Below the pieces are notes generated by a model. The model was not told the DNA's origin. It saw nothing but the letters and a program-made list of their open reading frames with translations, and ran no database searches. A stretch of DNA of 64,000 nt from Leptidea sinapis (lineage: Eukaryota; Arthropoda; Insecta; Lepidoptera; Pieridae), in NCBI RefSeq assembly GCF_905404315.1, contig NC_066277.1:14531501-14595500 (forward strand), written 5' to 3'. Numbering within the stretch: the stretch's first letter is position 1; the number at the start of each line of letters is the position of its first letter. Shown here in pieces: positions 43,529 through 54,887 of the stretch. The position numbers and the translations under genes are program-made.

Positions 43529-43745
43529 ATGGCCGTTTTCAATAACCTATCTATCCTTAGTTTAACTTTCTAGAGGTAGAAAAATCCTTTTACGCTTTCT
43601 TACATTTCAATTACTTGTCGGCAGTATTGAACTATAACATATAATATAACTATATTGAACACAACTATGGATAGATAAGATCTTGTCATTAAACGGTGAT
43701 AGCAATATATCCATAACAAGAGATAAGTTATTGATAACGGCTGTT
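43529..43745. repeat. GGCCGTTTTCAATAAC MITE
   Basis: The left end GGCCGTTTTCAATAACCTAT and right end AGTTATTGATAACGGCTGTT are inverted repeats. A second copy is at 51278-51473. Confidence 0.75.
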
Positions 43746-44187
43746 AGTGTATAGGAAATAAATAGGTAGCTTTCATAAATGGTAACTTCGAATGGTAATT
43801 TCATAATGATTTGAATGACCTTTAATATGCTTTGATTTTTTTAATGTTTCTCCAATTTTAAGAGATCGGTGTGTAGCAGGTGAGCGTGCACAAAGGTCGC
43901 GCGTGCATCATCTCTCGCTCGTGAGTCCCTACTGCCTGGCCTACTCTGTAGAGGCCGCCGTACGTACTTAGAATTTTGATACCTACATGGAGAGTTAAGG
44001 TGTTGCAAAAAGTCGCACAATACGTCAGTTTTCACTATGAGATTATGACATATACAGCATAATTTTAATTCAAGATGGCTACCGTTTCGAATGTAATGGT
44101 TTCTTTTGTTCTCTTTTACAATATAAATATCTATCAAACCTAACTACTTAACATAAGGTTCAATTGACGAAGCAATCCAGATTTATC
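43746..44187. other. No gene seen
   Basis: A minus-strand frame at 43841-44137 includes a GC-richer stretch (43880-43960) but no recognised domain. Confidence 0.35.
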
Positions 44188-44438
44188 AGTGGGAGGCTCC
44201 TTTGCACAGAATGTCGGCTAGATTATGCGTACCACATCGGCGCCTATTTCTGCAGTTAAGCAATAATGTGTAAGTATTATTGTGTTTCAGTCTGAAGGGC
44301 GCCGTAGCTAGTTAAATTACTGGGCAATTGAGACTTATTCCTTTTCAATATTCCTGAGCGCACTGCATTGTAATGGGCAGTGCGTATCAATTACCATCAG
44401 TTGAACGTTCTGCTCGTCTCGTCCCTTATTGCCAAAAA
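44188..44438 (+). repeat. R-A element, internally deleted
   Basis: Starts CAGTGGGAGGCTCCTTTGC and ends TCGTCTCGTCCCTTATTGCC. Lacks the central block after TTGAGACTTATTCC. Confidence 0.8.
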
Positions 44439-44993
44439 AAATCTGTAAAGCACATTTATTTTGTTAAGCGAATAACAAATAACGAAGTTAAGTGTCGTTT
44501 AGTTATAAAATTATGACTTTTATGAATAATTTTCCAAATAGATTTATAATTCAAACCTTTTAAAAGCACAATTATTCAATGAAATAATAAAAGATAGTGT
44601 CGAAACAAATAATTTTGGACTCCTTATAAAGTTCTCTGTAGAAGCAATACAAAGTACAATACATAAATTCTTACAAAGACTATCTGTTTCTCAGAAAGAA
44701 ACTCGTAAAAATAAATGCTTGCTTCAGATGTGAACAACTCTGGGTTATGTAATAAAATCTTGGAGCTTCAAAGAAAGCTCTCATAGATGTTCATTTCGAA
44801 TTGTAGATGTAGTTTTATATCACTTGATTTCTATAAGACTATTTTAGGGTTCCTTAACGACTAATGAGGTGGCTTGAGCACTTTGAATGAATAGAATGAG
44901 CTTCCTTGCATGGGGGATTTGTTTTTTTTTTACGAAAGTGTCGAGATAAGAAAGATGTTCCCCATATTTAAGGTAAATGATCGACTCTCCCTA
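44439..44993. other. No gene seen
   Basis: AT-rich. A W-N-E-L-P-like remnant (GAATGAGCTTCCTTGC) at about 44895 may be a trace of LINE tail. Confidence 0.35.
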
Positions 44994-45224
44994 TTACAAT
45001 GCAGTTCCACTCAGGATAAACGGCCGGCAAAGGACTTATAATTGTTTTGGTGTGGCGAAGAGTCTTGTCTCTAGTCTTGGAGACATATGACGTTAACTCT
45101 CATGTGCCCAGTAATTTCACTAGCTACGGCGCCCTTCAGACCGAAACACAATAATGCTTACACATGTCTGCTTCAGGGCAGATATAAACACCGTTCTCGT
45201 ACCTATAATCTAGCCGGCATCATT
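44994..45224 (-). repeat. R-A element, diverged
   Basis: Contains GCCCAGTAATTTCACTAGCT and TAATCTAGCCGGCATC but with a disturbed 3' part. Confidence 0.7.
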
Positions 45225-45286
45225 AAACTAACACTGTATTGCATAATATAATTATCTAATAACTATATATTTTAATTTAGTTTTAA

Positions 45287-47105
45287 CGACACCACGTTAA
45301 TAGCGGCAAGTAAGGAAAACATTGCTGAATTATGGCCTTAAAATAAATCGTCAGAAAACAAATATGATGATTGTCGATCGAAGTCAAAACAATGCACCAG
45401 ATAAAGTCGAGATTGCTAATTCCGAGGTTGTACAGTCATAAATATACTTAGGATAATTTGTCGCTAATACAGGTGGCCCGGAAGACGAAATTAAAAGGCG
45501 AATAGCTATTACCAGATCTGTAATGCAGAAGTTGAAGAGGATATGGCGGGACAGGAATATCACCAAAACCAACTAAAGTCCAGTTAGTGAGGTCTCTAGT
45601 GTTTCCCATACTACGGTGGTGCCGAAACATGGACAGTCAAAGAACGAGATAGACAAAGGATTGACGCACTAGAAATGTGGTGTTGGAGACGAATGCTACG
45701 AGTATCTTGTACACAACGCCGCACAAACGTCTTGAAGAACTCAAAGCGAAAGAAAGGCTTTCATCTATAGTCAGAGCGCGTATCCTCAGATACTTCGGAA
45801 ATATCACGCAACGTGGAGAGCATGCCATAGAGAGACTTGTTGTTCAGGGAAGGGTCAACGGCAGTAGGTCAAGAGGACGCTCCTCAGATACTTCGGAAAT
45901 ATCACGCAACGAGGAGAGCATGCCATAGAGAGACTTGTTGTTCAGGGAAGGGTCAACGGCAGTAGGTCAAGAGGACGCTCCTCAGATACTTCGGAAATAT
46001 CACGCAACGAGGAGAGCATGCCATAGAGAGACTTGTTGTTCAGGGAAGGGTCAACGGCAGTAGGTCAAGAGGACGCTCCTCAGATACTTCGGAAATATCA
46101 CGCAACGTGGAGAGCATGCCATAGAGAGACTTGTTGTTCAGGGAAGGGTCAACGGCAGTAGGTCAAGAGGACGCTCCTCAGATACTTCGGAAATATCACG
46201 CAACGAGGAGAGCATGCCATAGAGAGACTTGTTGTTCAGGGAAGGGTCAACGGCAGTAGGTCAAGAGGACGCTCCTCAGATACTTCGGAAATATCACGCA
46301 ACGTGGAGAGCATGCCATAGAGAGACTTGTTGTTCAGGGAAGGGTCAACGGCAGTAGGTCAAGAGGACGCTCCTCAGATACTTCGGAAATATCACGCAAC
46401 GTGGAGAGCATGCCATAGAGAGACTTGTTGTTCAGGGAAGGGTCAACGGCAGTAGGTCAAGAGGACGCTCCTCAGATACTTCGGAAATATCACGCAACGA
46501 GGAGAGCATGCCATAGAGAGACTTGTTGTTCAGGGAAGGGTCAACGGCAGTAGGTCAAGAGGACGCTCCTCAGATACTTCGGAAATATCACGCAACGAGG
46601 AGAGCATGCCATAGAGAGACTTGTTGTTCAGGGAAGGGTCAACGGCAGTAGGTCAAGAGGACGCTCCTCAGATACTTCGGAAATATCACGCAACGAGGAG
46701 AGCATGCCATAGAGAGACTTGTTGTTCAGGGAAGGGTCAACGGCAGTAGGTCAAGAGGACGCTCCTCAGATACTTCGGAAATATCACGCAACGTGGAGAG
46801 CATGCCATAGAGAGACTTGTTGTTCAGGGAAGGGTCAACGGCAGTAGGTCAAGAGGACGCTCCTCAGATACTTCGGAAATATCACGCAACGTGGAGAGCA
46901 TGCCATAGAGAGACTTGTTGTTCAGGGAAGGGTCAACGGCAGTAGGTCAAGAGGACGCTCCCTATGCGCTGGACAGACCAGGTCAAAGCCCTAACCAACA
47001 CTCCCCTAAACACATGTGCCAGAGAAGCAACAACATAACTGGCGTAGAATCGTTCGGCGTTCGACGTGACCACGACTGCTCTGTCAAGAGTGATCCGACG
47101 AAGTA
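45287..47105 (+). mobile_element. RTE-like LINE C-terminal half expanded by a tandem repeat
   Basis: The plus strand shows the end of a reverse transcriptase: an N-R-Q-K-T-N-M-M block, a Y-L-G element, then A-E-T-W-T-V-K-E-R-D-R-Q-R and M-W-C-W-R-R-M-L-R-V-S-C-T-Q in shifting frames, typical of RTE-like elements. Then comes R-I-L-R-Y-F-G-N-I-T, repeated twelve times at DNA level. After the repeats MRWTDQVKALTNTPLN and a stop at 47103 finish the ORF. Stops and frameshifts precede the array as well. Confidence 0.85.
45783..46958 (+). repeat. Twelve tandem copies of a 98-bp unit
   Basis: TCCTCAGATACTTCGGAAAT begins at 45783 and every 98 bases to 46861; the array ends at 46958, exactly 12 units. 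The copies are almost identical: the only variation I see is CAACGTGGAG (units 1, 4, 6, 7, 11, 12) versus CAACGAGGAG (units 2, 3, 5, 8, 9, 10). The flanking gene sequence (GTATCC at the start, GCTCCC at the end) suggests the duplication joined at a short TCC match. Confidence 0.97.
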
Positions 47106-47260
47106 GAAATATATTTTAATATTGTTAAATTGTAATTGTCATGTGACTATAAGTCTTAATGAGAGAGAGATTAAAAAATTACCATTCATAAATGTATTTT
47201 CCTTGACTGATGAATAGAGTGATTTTGATTTGATTTTGTATGGAAGTGTATTTGTGTGTA

Positions 47261-47452
47261 CAAACGAACGTACGGGTCACCTGGTGTTAAGTGATCAGCC
47301 ATATTCTCTTGCAACACCAGAGGAATCACAGGAGCGTAACCAGCCTTTAAGGAAGGTGTAAGCGCTATTTTTGAAGGTATCCATGTCGTATCGTTCCAGA
47401 AACACCGCACAAGGACGCTCATTCCAGAGCTTTGTTGTACGTGGAAGAAAGT
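47261..47452 (-). mobile_element. CR1/Jockey-like LINE 3' fragment
   Basis: Minus-strand copy with CAACACCAGAGGAATCACAG, the R-Y-D-M-D block and L-W-N-E-R-P. It lacks poly-A and ends at AGAAAG. Confidence 0.8.
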
Positions 47453-47789
47453 TATATGTGTGAAGCATAATTTCTATTCCAAATACATTTGCTGACAGTC
47501 TAGATAACACTGAATGAAAACAGGGTCGCATGAAATCTGTATATTACCGGAAAAGTCGGCACCGGAATCCGAGCACGTATGAAAAGCAACCCTTACAATA
47601 GCAATCCGGATGCTTATAACCTCAGCTGTCTTCTTTAGAAACTTCAGCTCTTTAAAAACTTCGTAAGAGAATTTGTACCTCTATTACATACATAAAAATA
47701 CCGATCAAATTCACCGAGTCTAATTTTTTTTTCAATTTCGTTACAGTTGAATTAATTACCTATTTAAATAGCCTTACGGCGATCGTTCC
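47453..47789. other. No gene seen
   Basis: AT-rich, nothing recognised. Confidence 0.4.
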
Positions 47790-47861
47790 ATTCCGAATCT
47801 GAAGTATCATTGAGAAAGTCATTTATGTTATACTAATTTTCACCACATAAACCTGTTTTCC

Positions 47862-48057
47862 AAATTTTTTGAGTTACCTTGAGTGTAAATTGTCCTAATA
47901 TTTGTCTTCAATCAATTCGACACGTGTTTCGCCTATACACGAGGCATCCTCGGGAGATGTTGACTCGCCAAATTCTGGCACGAGACCAAGTCTCTCTTCG
48001 AATTGATTGAAGACAAATTTTAGCGGAATTTACACTCGAAATAACTAAAAAAAATTC
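47862..48057 (-). mobile_element. Penelope-like terminal fragment as an inverted repeat
   Basis: Two arms, 47863-47919 and 47999-48057, are inverted copies, perfect over TGTCTTCAATCAATTCG and similar over about 55 bases. The 79-base centre carries a hammerhead-like motif related to 29943-29995. No coding part is present. Confidence 0.75.
47909..47964 (-). ncRNA. Hammerhead-like ribozyme motif, second copy
   Basis: The minus strand reads CCCGAGGATGCC, a nine-base loop, GGCGAAACACGTGTC and GAATTGATTG. The core matches C-U-G-A-N-G-A except one U-to-C change, with the same extra U at stem II as the 29.9 kb copy. Stem I can pair CAACATCTC with GAATTGATTG in part. Confidence 0.55.
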
Positions 48058-48200
48058 TTGAAATTCGAAAAATTGGGAACTCGTGTGTATATTTTTTTTA
48101 TCATGTTGTAAAAGCAAAGCATATTCATCGCTCAACAATAAACTTACTAGTTCGACTTAACCGAGTAGTAGGCATTACAAGTTTTTGTTTGTTCCTGGTA

Positions 48201-48565
48201 TTAAACACAGATAATTATCAATGTTTCTAGAAAATTCGCTTATGTGCCTTGTTTTTAAAGTTATTTTGTTAAAAGTTGGTATAACTCTCGCATTTTCATA
48301 GTTTTCATTTACTTTTTCGCAGTACTTCGAAAGTACTGCACTCGTTACTCTCTTGAGATTTTTTTATGCTTAAATTACTTCTTTTCATTCACAAGTAGGT
48401 CGGATAGTTTGTGTATTTTGTTGCCTCTATTTGTATGTTTTGTATTTAGAATATCTGTCAAATGATAAAGCAGTAAATATTGACTTCAAGGAGTCGAGAT
48501 CAGCCCTTGCTACTTTTTCTCATGAAAGCTAAAATTTTACTGGTGGTAAATAGTACAACATGTAA
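48201..48565. other. No gene seen
   Basis: AT-rich, nothing recognised. Confidence 0.4.
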
Positions 48566-48691
48566 TTTTTTTTTTATGGAATAGGAGGACAAACGAGCGT
48601 AAAGGGTCACCTGGTGTTAAGTGATCACCGCCGCCCACAATCTCATGCAACACCAGAGGAATCATAGGAGCGTTGCCGGCCTTTAAGGACG
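48566..48691 (-). mobile_element. CR1/Jockey-like LINE 3' terminal fragment
   Basis: Minus-strand copy of the last 125 bases including the poly-A (TTTTTTTTTATGGAATAGG) and CAACACCAGAGGAATCATAG. Confidence 0.8.
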
Positions 48692-48829
48692 GAGAGATAT
48701 ATATAAAATTTGTGACATATGTGTGCCTGCGTCGATTCAGGCGCTCTTGTATGAAGTTAATAAATAGTAGTTAAAAACAAACAAAAAAACAGGTTTTTAT
48801 AGAAAACCGAACTAATAAATTGATAATTT

Positions 48830-49085
48830 GTATTGAAATTAAAAAATTAACATCAATTCCTGCCTTATAGACGATAGATGTACATTACATAAATTAACAA
48901 AAATCTTATTAGTGAAAAATGGAGTAATTTTATCAAATTAATGTATTGTCATCGGTTCTCGATAAATCTACGAAGTTTGAACGAAATCTGGCCGTTTAAA
49001 ATGGATCAAAATCGCGCCCAAATGAGTCGGTTACAAACAAACACACACACATACAGGTGAAGCTAATAAAAATCGTATAAAAATG
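48830..49085 (+). repeat. Dispersed repeat R-E
   Basis: Contains CGAAGTTTGAACGAAATCTG and AAAATCGCGCCCAAATGAG, then ACACACATACAGGTGAAGC. Counterpart of 43111-43360. Confidence 0.7.
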
Positions 49086-49204
49086 TTGTTCTATTACAGT
49101 ATTGTACCACGGGGCGTGGAACTAGTTGTCAATGCCTACGTTAGCGCGCGGCTACTAGATTATTTACAGTTCCGATATCATGGGAAATTGATTTACTTAG
49201 ATTA

Positions 49205-49592
49205 ATTCATCATCAGCCGGAAGACATCCACTGCTGGACAAATCCTCTCCCAAAGATTTCCACGACAATCGGTCCTGTGGAGTCCTCATCCAACGTATTC
49301 CGGCGATCTTGACCAAATTGTCGGTCCATCTTGTGGGGGACCTACCAAAACTGCGTCTTCCGGTACGTACCGGAGTAAAGTCCTTGAATGGCGACCACGT
49401 GGTCGCCATTCAAGGACTTTACTGCCCCAACGGCCAAATGTCCTTCGAACTATGTTCCCTGCCTACTGCCACTTCAGTTTTGCAATCATTTGGGCTATGT
49501 CAGTAACTTTGGTTGTCCTACGGATCTCCTCATTTCTGATTCGATCTCCGAACATAGCCCTCTCCATTGCCCTCTGAGCGATCAAAGCTACT
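49205..49592 (-). mobile_element. RTE-type LINE 3' end with inverted duplication
   Basis: The minus strand carries the RTE C-terminus from the M-E-R-A block to the QQ-x-x-SSG end. A 50-bp perfect palindrome sits in the middle (49374-49423), formed by an inverted duplication of the S-K-V-L-E-W-R-P region. Confidence 0.85.
49374..49423. repeat. 50-bp perfect palindrome in the RTE tail
   Basis: AGTAAAGTCCTTGAATGG, CGACCAC, then their exact reverse complement with the centre at 49398/49399. No spacer. Confidence 0.97.
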
Positions 49593-49799
49593 AGCTTCTA
49601 AGCTTAGATTAATTATGTATTTTTTTTTTATGATTACGGTTAAATAGCTCTAACCAAGTGTGCATTCACCATTGTAGGTTCACGCTGTATAAAAACTTCT
49701 TTTCATATCTAACGGTTACGGCAAAACCATGTATTTTTGTAGTAAGTTCCTAGATACTTTTCAAAAACGCAAAACAAAATGGTGAGAAAAAATTGTGAT

Positions 49800-49935
49800 C
49801 AAATACAAATCGACGACCTCTATAGCCCAGTGATTAGTGACCCTGCCTACTGAGCTAGAGGTCCCTAGTTCGAATCCCGCATGGAAATTTATAATATGTA
49901 TTTATGTATGTTTAAGTAAGTATATTGTATTAAAT
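49800..49935 (+). repeat. tRNA-type SINE
   Basis: The A-box-like TATAGCCCAGTGATTAGTGA, then CTGAGCTAGAGGTC, and the B-box-like AGTTCGAATCCC are spaced as in tRNA genes. An AT-rich tail follows. The whole matches a common lepidopteran SINE head. Confidence 0.75.
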
Positions 49936-50275
49936 TTTAAGTGTTTATTTGTAAGTAATCACTAAATTTAGTTCCTAGTTTTTAGTTAATGTAACCAACT
50001 CATTTATTAATTAAAAAAACAGTTTAATTCTAAACTTATTCTATATAATACTTAAAATTAATTATTTCTGTGCATGCTGTGTTTATTTGTAAGTAATCAC
50101 TACATTTAGTTCCTAGTTTTTTGATCTACTTTTTATATTTGTGTGTATTATTGTAAATAAACCTAAGAAATAAATAAATAAATATATCGTTGTCTTGTAC
50201 CCATAGTACAGGCAATGCCTCGTTTGGGGCGAGATAATTTGTGTAACAGTGTGTCAATATTATATTATTAAATAC
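49936..50275 (+). repeat. Dispersed repeat R-H (LINE-type 3' UTR) and tail
   Basis: Contains GTGTTTATTTGTAAGTAATC twice (about 49937 and 50079), CTGTGCATGCTGTG, and AATAAATAAATAAATA. Then a TTGTACCCATAGTACAGGC block. Counterpart of 37206-37455. Confidence 0.6.
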
Positions 50276-50687
50276 AGTTACTACGGAAAATACTATTTTG
50301 TGAAAATGTCCAAATGACTAAGAGACTTAATCTCGTTTAAAGATAAGATACCAGAAAATGCTAAAGTGCTCTCAAACTTTAACCTAATTTATCTTTGTTC
50401 GGAACTTCTCTGTCAAAGCTTACTAATATTGATTCATTGTAATAACCCTGCCATATCACAGAGTATACAGTTTCGCTTGATATAAATTGCAACTTGAGTA
50501 CTAGTAGAGCGGTTGAGTCATAACTCTAGGGTGAATAGAAATTAAATTTGACGATGTTATTGAATAGGATGGTATATACTATAGTATTTATTGGACCGGG
50601 TATCTTCATATCGACTGGTGCTCTTATAAAGGACCAATGCAGCTGCAAATAACAGAATACATAGAAAGTCACAGTGCATAATCTTAA
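50276..50687. other. No gene seen
   Basis: AT-rich, nothing recognised. Confidence 0.4.
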
Positions 50688-51050
50688 TATATATAAATTA
50701 CGTGTCACGTTGTTTGTCCGCGATGGACTCTTAAACTAATGAACGGATTTTAATTGGGATTACTTCATGGAGTGCAGTTTAGTCCAACTTGAGAGAGAGA
50801 ATAGTTTTTATTTCAATTTGGCACTCATAATTATTTTTATTTCTAATTTTTGTTTTGTATGGATATATTTTCTATGAGAGAACTTTTTGACGCACGGTTT
50901 GACAGTTCTGCTGTGAAACAATTTCGTTTCAACAACAGCGAGCATATTTTAGAAAAGAATTCTCGATGTTACGAAATATTATTGACAAATTCATAAAAAC
51001 AGTTTATTATTTCTTATGTACAGAACAACGTTTGTCGGGTTAGATAGTAT
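50688..51050 (+). repeat. Dispersed repeat R-C, full-length copy
   Basis: From ATATATAAATTACGTGTCAC to CAACGTTTGTCGGGTTAGAT, close to 25185-25533. Confidence 0.75.
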
Positions 51051-51277
51051 GTTATAAAGTAACATGTGACTGCTATGCAATACTTTGCGTTAAATAAAGT
51101 TTGTTTTGGGATATATACCCTTTTAATATAGCATATAATTGTAACAGAATTTAAAACTTCGACTGAGTTTGTATTATAAGTTTACATGCCTTATGGGTAA
51201 GGATAAAAGCATCTATTAATTATAAGCCAACGACGTCATATTATTATCTTACTCTGCAAATAAAGATGATTTGATTT

Positions 51278-51473
51278 ACGGCCGTTTTCAATAACCTATC
51301 TATCCTTAGTTTAACTTACTAGACGTAGACAAATCTATCCTTTTACGCTTACTTACATTTAAATAACTTATTGACAGATTGCATTGGACTATAACTATAT
51401 TGGACATAACTGTGGATAGATAAGATCTTGTCATTAAACGGTGACAGCAATGTATCCGTAAGTTTCGGCCGTT
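51278..51473. repeat. GGCCGTTTTCAATAAC MITE, second copy
   Basis: CGGCCGTTTTCAATAACCTA at the left and TTTCGGCCGTTA at the right. The right terminus is shortened relative to 43529-43745. Confidence 0.7.
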
Positions 51474-52500
51474 AAAAAATAACCTGCACGAAATAGCAAA
51501 ACAGTTACTTTATTAATAATAACAGTTATCGTCATTATTGTAGAAGATGTGTAAATATAATTTCAAGTGTTCATCTATCGACGTCTTTAGTAAAAAAATA
51601 TTTAGATAACGCATAGATATAAATAAAGTTATAAAAGAGACGGATACCCTTACATACATTATTGGGCCAATATGTAAAAGGATGAAATGAGTGTCATTAT
51701 ATAGTTTATAAAATAAAAAAGCATCACTGAGAATTCGAGTTTTTGGCAATCTGAAAGCGGAGTTATAAGAGGTTTTGTTAAATTGAGGTTATGCAATATA
51801 TGGGCAACAATCTATTTTAAAATAGCTGATTTTGAAATGCGATTGTTTTTTTGTTGTACGATAATGATCGTACAAGTTTAGCAATATCATAAGTCAAATA
51901 AAAAGAAGAAAAATATTAATAAAACAACGGGAAATGACAAATCGCATAGGTACGCACAAACGATACTTTGAAACGAGTGATTGACAATTGACATTCTAGA
52001 CAATTCTGTGTCTGTCACTGTCAGCACAGATTAAAAATACAGAACGAGATTCAGAATCGACTTTTTCTTCGATCGATTTCTTTATAATATTAAGTTGATA
52101 TTTAATTTTTTTAACTAATGACATTATGTTATGTTAATTACAATGTATTTTTTTAGGTACTTTTATTGAATCAATCATCTGTTGCAGGTGGTTTTAGTTT
52201 GAATTGTATAAACCCTTCACATTAATCAATTAAATAGTAATCGATATCCCAATTTAATCGTGAATTTTAAGATAATGAAAACATAATTTTAAGATTTCTC
52301 GTTTTCTAGATTGTGAATTAGGGTAATTTTCTATATTTTGAAATAGAAAAATATGACATTTTTTTTAAACCCTTATCTCAACTTATTACATTTTTGCCCA
52401 GAAATCCTTGTCTCCTTTAATATGCTTAAAATGTAAAAAAAAAAAATTTTTTTTCATTAAAACGACTAATTAGTTTGTTATTTTTAAGTGTATTCCCTCA
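51474..52500. other. No gene seen
   Basis: About 1 kb of AT-rich sequence, including a 12-A/9-T junction at about 52434-52455. Nothing coding is recognised. Confidence 0.4.
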
Positions 52501-52509
52501 GTGTTGGAA

Positions 52510-52960
52510 TTAGTCTCATTCGAATCCGCGCCTATGGCTACGTCCCAGCGCTCTTAACAACCAAGCCAACCATCCGCATGTCGCATGATCCGTAAATCTT
52601 GGTATCTCTCAGCTCTCAGGTAGTACCTCAAATTCAATTTAATCTAATACCTTGACTGTACATGGTAGTTGAGGAATTTGATTCTGATTCTAAATATGGA
52701 AAAATCTTAAAGTTTATATTCCTCTGGCACTTCCGCACAAACGCAAAGAAAGATAGCTCTTAGTACTATCAAATGTCATCAGGAATTAGGCTTAGGTACG
52801 CGAATCAAATTCCTTGACAATACAGGATCTACTTTACAGTTGATAACCTGCTCAACCCCAATAATTGCATATTAGGAAATTAACTTTAGATGTCGCTCTT
52901 TCAAATGTAAACGTTAGACTAAAGCTACACTACACGTTACCTGCCTATGGTTTCACAACT
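52510..52960 (-). repeat. tRNA-type SINE body pieces
   Basis: A B-box-like TTCGAATCCGCGCC and an A-box-like region lie at 52515-52585 on the minus strand. At 52818-52905 GATCTACTTTACAGTTGATAA and TAGATGTCGCTCTTTC match the body of the SINE at 24.3 and 57.5 kb. Confidence 0.5.
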
Positions 52961-52975
52961 CTCTTAAAAAAGGGG

Positions 52976-53058
52976 TCACACACAAACACACACACACGCA
53001 CACACACACACACACACACATACACACACACACACACTCACAAACACACGCGCGCGCT
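52976..53058. repeat. (CA)n microsatellite
   Basis: Interrupted CA repeat with (CG)n at its right end (ACGCGCGCGC). Confidence 0.95.
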
Positions 53059-53697
53059 ATTGTAATCTTTTATTTGTTAGTATATATAGTACATTTTTAA
53101 GTCTATTCTGTTTATATATGTTTTCTTTTTATAATTTAAAATTTATGTAATCCTTTGTGGCTTTATGTAAAACCTAGGTTAAGATTGTAAAAATAATGGT
53201 TGTGTACGCTGTTGATTACATTAATAAATGAATAAGTAAAATATTTATAGAAGTGGAAGGCCTCTTCATACCTACTGGACCCTACTGTCGGTTACAATCA
53301 TGGGACACCTTATCCACTGCTAGACTACCTACCATATGCACTAAAGAGCCTCAACATCTTTTTTCTTCATAATACTTAATCTGGATTGATAACATATTGC
53401 TTAAGTCAAGCTAGCAATAATCACAATGCATTTCTCTTATTTGCTATCACGTTAAGTATTCCAATCAAGCAAGAGGTGGCAAAAACTCGCCTTGAGAAAA
53501 ACACACAATTTTTCACAGGCAATCTAGCCGGTAACTAAGATTACGATTTTAGAGAGAGATTTGCAACCAGATAAACGAACAATGTCTAAAATTTAATGTT
53601 GAAAACAGCTTCATTTCAATAACATTTATAACATGGTATGGTTGAACAAAACGCTGAGATTGCAGGTCATATATCAGTCTCTAACATATTATATTTT
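53059..53697. other. No gene seen
   Basis: AT-rich. The first 180 bases resemble a retroelement 3' UTR; nothing more is recognised. Confidence 0.35.
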
Positions 53698-54067
53698 TGA
53701 AGTGAAAACCTCATTAGCGGCGGTGAGCACCCCTTTTTTTTGGGATGGGTATAAAATGTTAAACTCGCGTCAGGACACGTGACCTAAACGAAAATTCGTA
53801 AGACAGCCGTTGAAATTATGGATGAAAGTTGATTTTTCAGAGAGATAAACTTATTATTGTAAAATAATTGCAATAGTTCTGAAGTGTAAATTTTTTTATA
53901 TGATATAAATTATCATTTTTGTGTACGATAGCGCAATAAATGAATATTGTATGTAACCACATAAGCTAGTATTTGTATACTGATAAATAAAGCAATTCGT
54001 GCGACATTATTCCCAAACCATTCCAAAATATTGAAAAATGCACAATAATGTTCAAGTTTTCACTTCT
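53698..54067. repeat. TTGAAGTGAAAAC MITE, about 370 bp
   Basis: Left end TTGAAGTGAAAACCTC with the GCGGCGGTGAGCACCCC block; right end GTTTTCACTTCT inverted. A very common lepidopteran repeat, probably a DNA-transposon derivative. Confidence 0.65.
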
Positions 54068-54412
54068 GCCGGCACTCCCGAAGTGCAACCCCCTTTTTTT
54101 AAATCATTAGGCCCTCAAAGATGACTAATTCACGATACCACGCCTTTAGCTTGTTTGTCTTTCTATTGAATAAAACGGCCTACATATTAGCTGAGCTTAA
54201 AAGCTGTATGATACATAATATTACGTGGTATAGCAATGTTTGAAACTCATCATGTAGCACTTATATAAGTGCACTCAGCTGGCGTGTGTTGAGCAGCCAT
54301 TGTGCTGAAACCTTGGATCAAGATGAGTTGAACTGTCAAGGCTAAGAGAACAACCAATCATTAGCGTTGTGATTTATGTGTACAGTTTATACGTTGATGA
54401 TTTATCTTCTCA
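54068..54412. other. No gene seen
   Basis: AT-rich, nothing recognised. Confidence 0.4.
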
Positions 54413-54482
54413 TATATAAAATTCTCGTGTCGCTATGTTTGTTACCAAACAACGGTCCTTCGAAACGGCTAAACCGATAGAC
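54413..54482 (-). repeat. R-B 3' end only
   Basis: TATATAAAATTCTCGTGTCG and ACGGCTAAACCGAT, the end of the R-B family, heavily truncated. Confidence 0.6.
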
Positions 54483-54887
54483 AAGACGGCAAATTCTGTA
54501 GCTTTTGATGAACGCAATCAATTCGCAGATTACTTTCAAACGTCAGAAGGACAATTGTACTGGTTTTCTTAATAAAAGTAATAATAAAACTAGTCAACTA
54601 AAGAAACTGTAAAAAATGTAAGTCACATTTGTAACTTAATTTAAATTATGATGATGTAAATATTATATAGATATATAGAAACTGAAAATAATTTGTTTTG
54701 CAGTTCTTATTAAATTAAAAGTACCCGCCGCTATTTTCAATACATAACATGAAGATACCAATTTAACAGACTACCTTTGTTGGTAAAATAAATCTAGATT
54801 TATTATTACCTTTTTTATTCAATTATTTATTCATGTTGTCGAACGTATGTAACTCAACACATTATTAAATATAATTTGAAAACTTAC
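54483..54887. other. Intron-like sequence downstream of the MADF exon
   Basis: AT-rich; I looked for a second MADF-coding exon on the minus strand here and found none. Confidence 0.4.

Larger units (their letters stand above)
47790..48200 (-). mobile_element. LINE C-terminal fragment split by a Penelope-like palindrome
   Basis: On the minus strand the outer part (48200-48060) has T-T-R-L-S-R and LLLQHDKKNIHTSSQF. The inner part (47860-47790) has INDFLNDTSDSEWNDR. The copy at 8100-8345 carries the same order without the interruption. Bases 47862-48057 are the insertion. Confidence 0.65.

Noticed and set aside
45783..46958. CRISPR-like regular repeat
   Set aside because: The 98-bp units follow each other without spacers and are part of a LINE coding region; it is a minisatellite.
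52865..53065. Histidine/threonine-rich protein
   Set aside because: The frame is a translated CA microsatellite.
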